This document shows positions 63,406 to 64,000 of a DNA stretch of 64,000 nt, one piece after another. The position numbers and the translations under genes are program-made. The DNA comes from Caballeronia sp. SBC1 (GTDB lineage: Bacteria; Pseudomonadota; Gammaproteobacteria; Burkholderiales; Burkholderiaceae): positions 1-64,000 of the forward strand of contig NZ_CP049158.1 of assembly GCF_011493005.1 (NCBI RefSeq), given 5' to 3'. The notes beneath the pieces were generated by a model that was not told where the DNA came from, did not search any database, and worked only from the letters and a program-made list of their open reading frames with translations. Numbering within the stretch: position 1 is the stretch's first letter; every line of letters begins with the position of its first letter.

Positions 63406-63999
63406 TTAGGTGAGGGTCCGGCCGCGTGTATCGCGTATATCAAGCACGAGGTCGATGTAATCGTTGGCGAGGCGCATGGCCGCTTTCGTGTCGAACGGAA
63501 CGCCAGACAGTGCGCCGCGCAACCACAAGCCGTCAATCAATGCGGCCAGGCCGCTTGCCGCGCGACGAGCGGCGGCACGGGGCAGCACCTTCGAAAAATC
63601 GGCGCATAAATTCGAAAACAGGCGACGCGTGTTGACGTTCTGCAGCCGCCGCAATTGCGGTTTGTGCATGCTCTCCGACCAGAACGCGAGCCATGTCTTC
63701 ATCACCGGATTGCTGACTTGCGCGGCATCGAAGTTCGCTGCCACCACTGCACGCAAGCGCGCACGCGGCTCGTCTTTTGCCGCCCGGCGCCTGCGCGATG
63801 TTGCGTTCCACAGGTCGCGCAGCACGTGGCGCATGGTGGCTTCGAGCAGGCTGTCCTTGTCGCCGAAATAATGACTGACGATACCCGTGGAAATGCTCGC
63901 GCGCTGAGCGACGGACGCCAGCGTCGTGCCGGCAAGACCCGCATGGTCGATGGTAAGCAGCGTGGCGTCGATCAACTGCGCCCGGCGGATTTCACGCAT
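63406..63999 (-). CDS. betI: BetI, TetR-family repressor (5' end cut by the window)
   Basis: 197 residues of the choline-responsive repressor of bet genes. The TetR DNA-binding domain reads [19 protein letters not shown], then [20 protein letters not shown], as in BetI. The ligand domain follows, with [13 protein letters not shown] near the C-terminus. Known BetI proteins have about five more residues (of the form MPKxG) before this Met, so 63999 is probably an internal Met and the true start lies just beyond the window. It is the first gene of betIBA. The operator is expected upstream, outside the window. Confidence 0.9.
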   Translation of the reverse strand: MREIRRAQLIDATLLTIDHAGLAGTTLASVAQRASISTGIVSHYFGDKDSLLEATMRHVLRDLWNATSRRRRAAKDEPRARLRAVVAANFDAAQVSNPVMKTWLAFWSESMHKPQLRRLQNVNTRRLFSNLCADFSKVLPRAAARRAASGLAALIDGLWLRGALSGVPFDTKAAMRLANDYIDLVLDIRDTRGRTLT

Positions 64000-64000
64000 T

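Overview
The window reads as the start of a secondary replicon (second chromosome, chromid or megaplasmid) of a Burkholderia sensu lato bacterium, most likely Paraburkholderia or Caballeronia. This rests on a repA-parB-parA locus whose repA ATG is base 1, palindromic parS-like sites, high GC, and gene families typical of that group (GlxA-type AraC regulators, choXWV, soxBDAG, GntP, FUSC and DUF3100 proteins). The genus is inferred from recalled similarity and was not tested by any search.

Layout. 1-4610: replication and partition module (RepA forward, ParB and ParA reverse), followed by about 1.4 kb of probable origin/centromere DNA. Exact or near-exact copies of a 16-bp palindrome lie between parA and parB and twice beyond parA. 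4611-11161: GntP-type permease, DUF1272 protein, an isolated formaldehyde-activating enzyme, and an aldo/keto reductase-GabD-MFS unit. 11544-15811: chaperone-usher fimbrial operon (one pilin, chaperone, usher, no adhesin) with a terminator-like hairpin after the pilin. 16048-19578: LysR regulator divergent from a Pat-like GNAT protein with a reduced ATP-grasp region. 19677-21371: hypothetical protein and an IclR regulator whose C-terminus is a (DSR)14 repeat. 21596-26524: a non-phosphorylative deoxy-sugar or sugar-acid pathway (two UxaA-type dehydratase subunits, sugar dehydrogenase, lactonase, diketo-acid hydrolase).

26869-31291: thioesterase, AGE-family epimerase, MgtC protein and a low-complexity membrane protein. 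A 53-bp miniature transposon-like remnant sits inside the terminator loop of the epimerase gene. 31359-38066: a LysR-centred module. The regulator has a perfect 17-bp dyad at its divergent promoter with a dehydrogenase-aldehyde dehydrogenase-DUF3100 transporter operon, and a 14/17 match to this dyad precedes a serine-acetyltransferase-like/VOC pair. This is the best candidate here for an undescribed pathway. 38216-45674: FUSC exporter, small proteins, a 3-hydroxyacyl-CoA dehydrogenase/flavin reductase pair and a chemoreceptor.

46129-63999: about 18 kb devoted to choline. ChoVWX imports it, and BetA and BetB oxidise it to glycine betaine under BetI. SoxBDAG removes the last methyl group (sarcosine to glycine, yielding formaldehyde or methylene-tetrahydrofolate), and SdaA deaminates serine to pyruvate. 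Two GlxA-type AraC activators flank choX, and a FolB-like aldolase and a small unknown protein end the sox operon. The demethylases for glycine betaine and dimethylglycine are absent from the window. Translation starts were chosen from ribosome binding sites and family lengths. No RNA genes, CRISPR arrays or complete insertion sequences were recognised.
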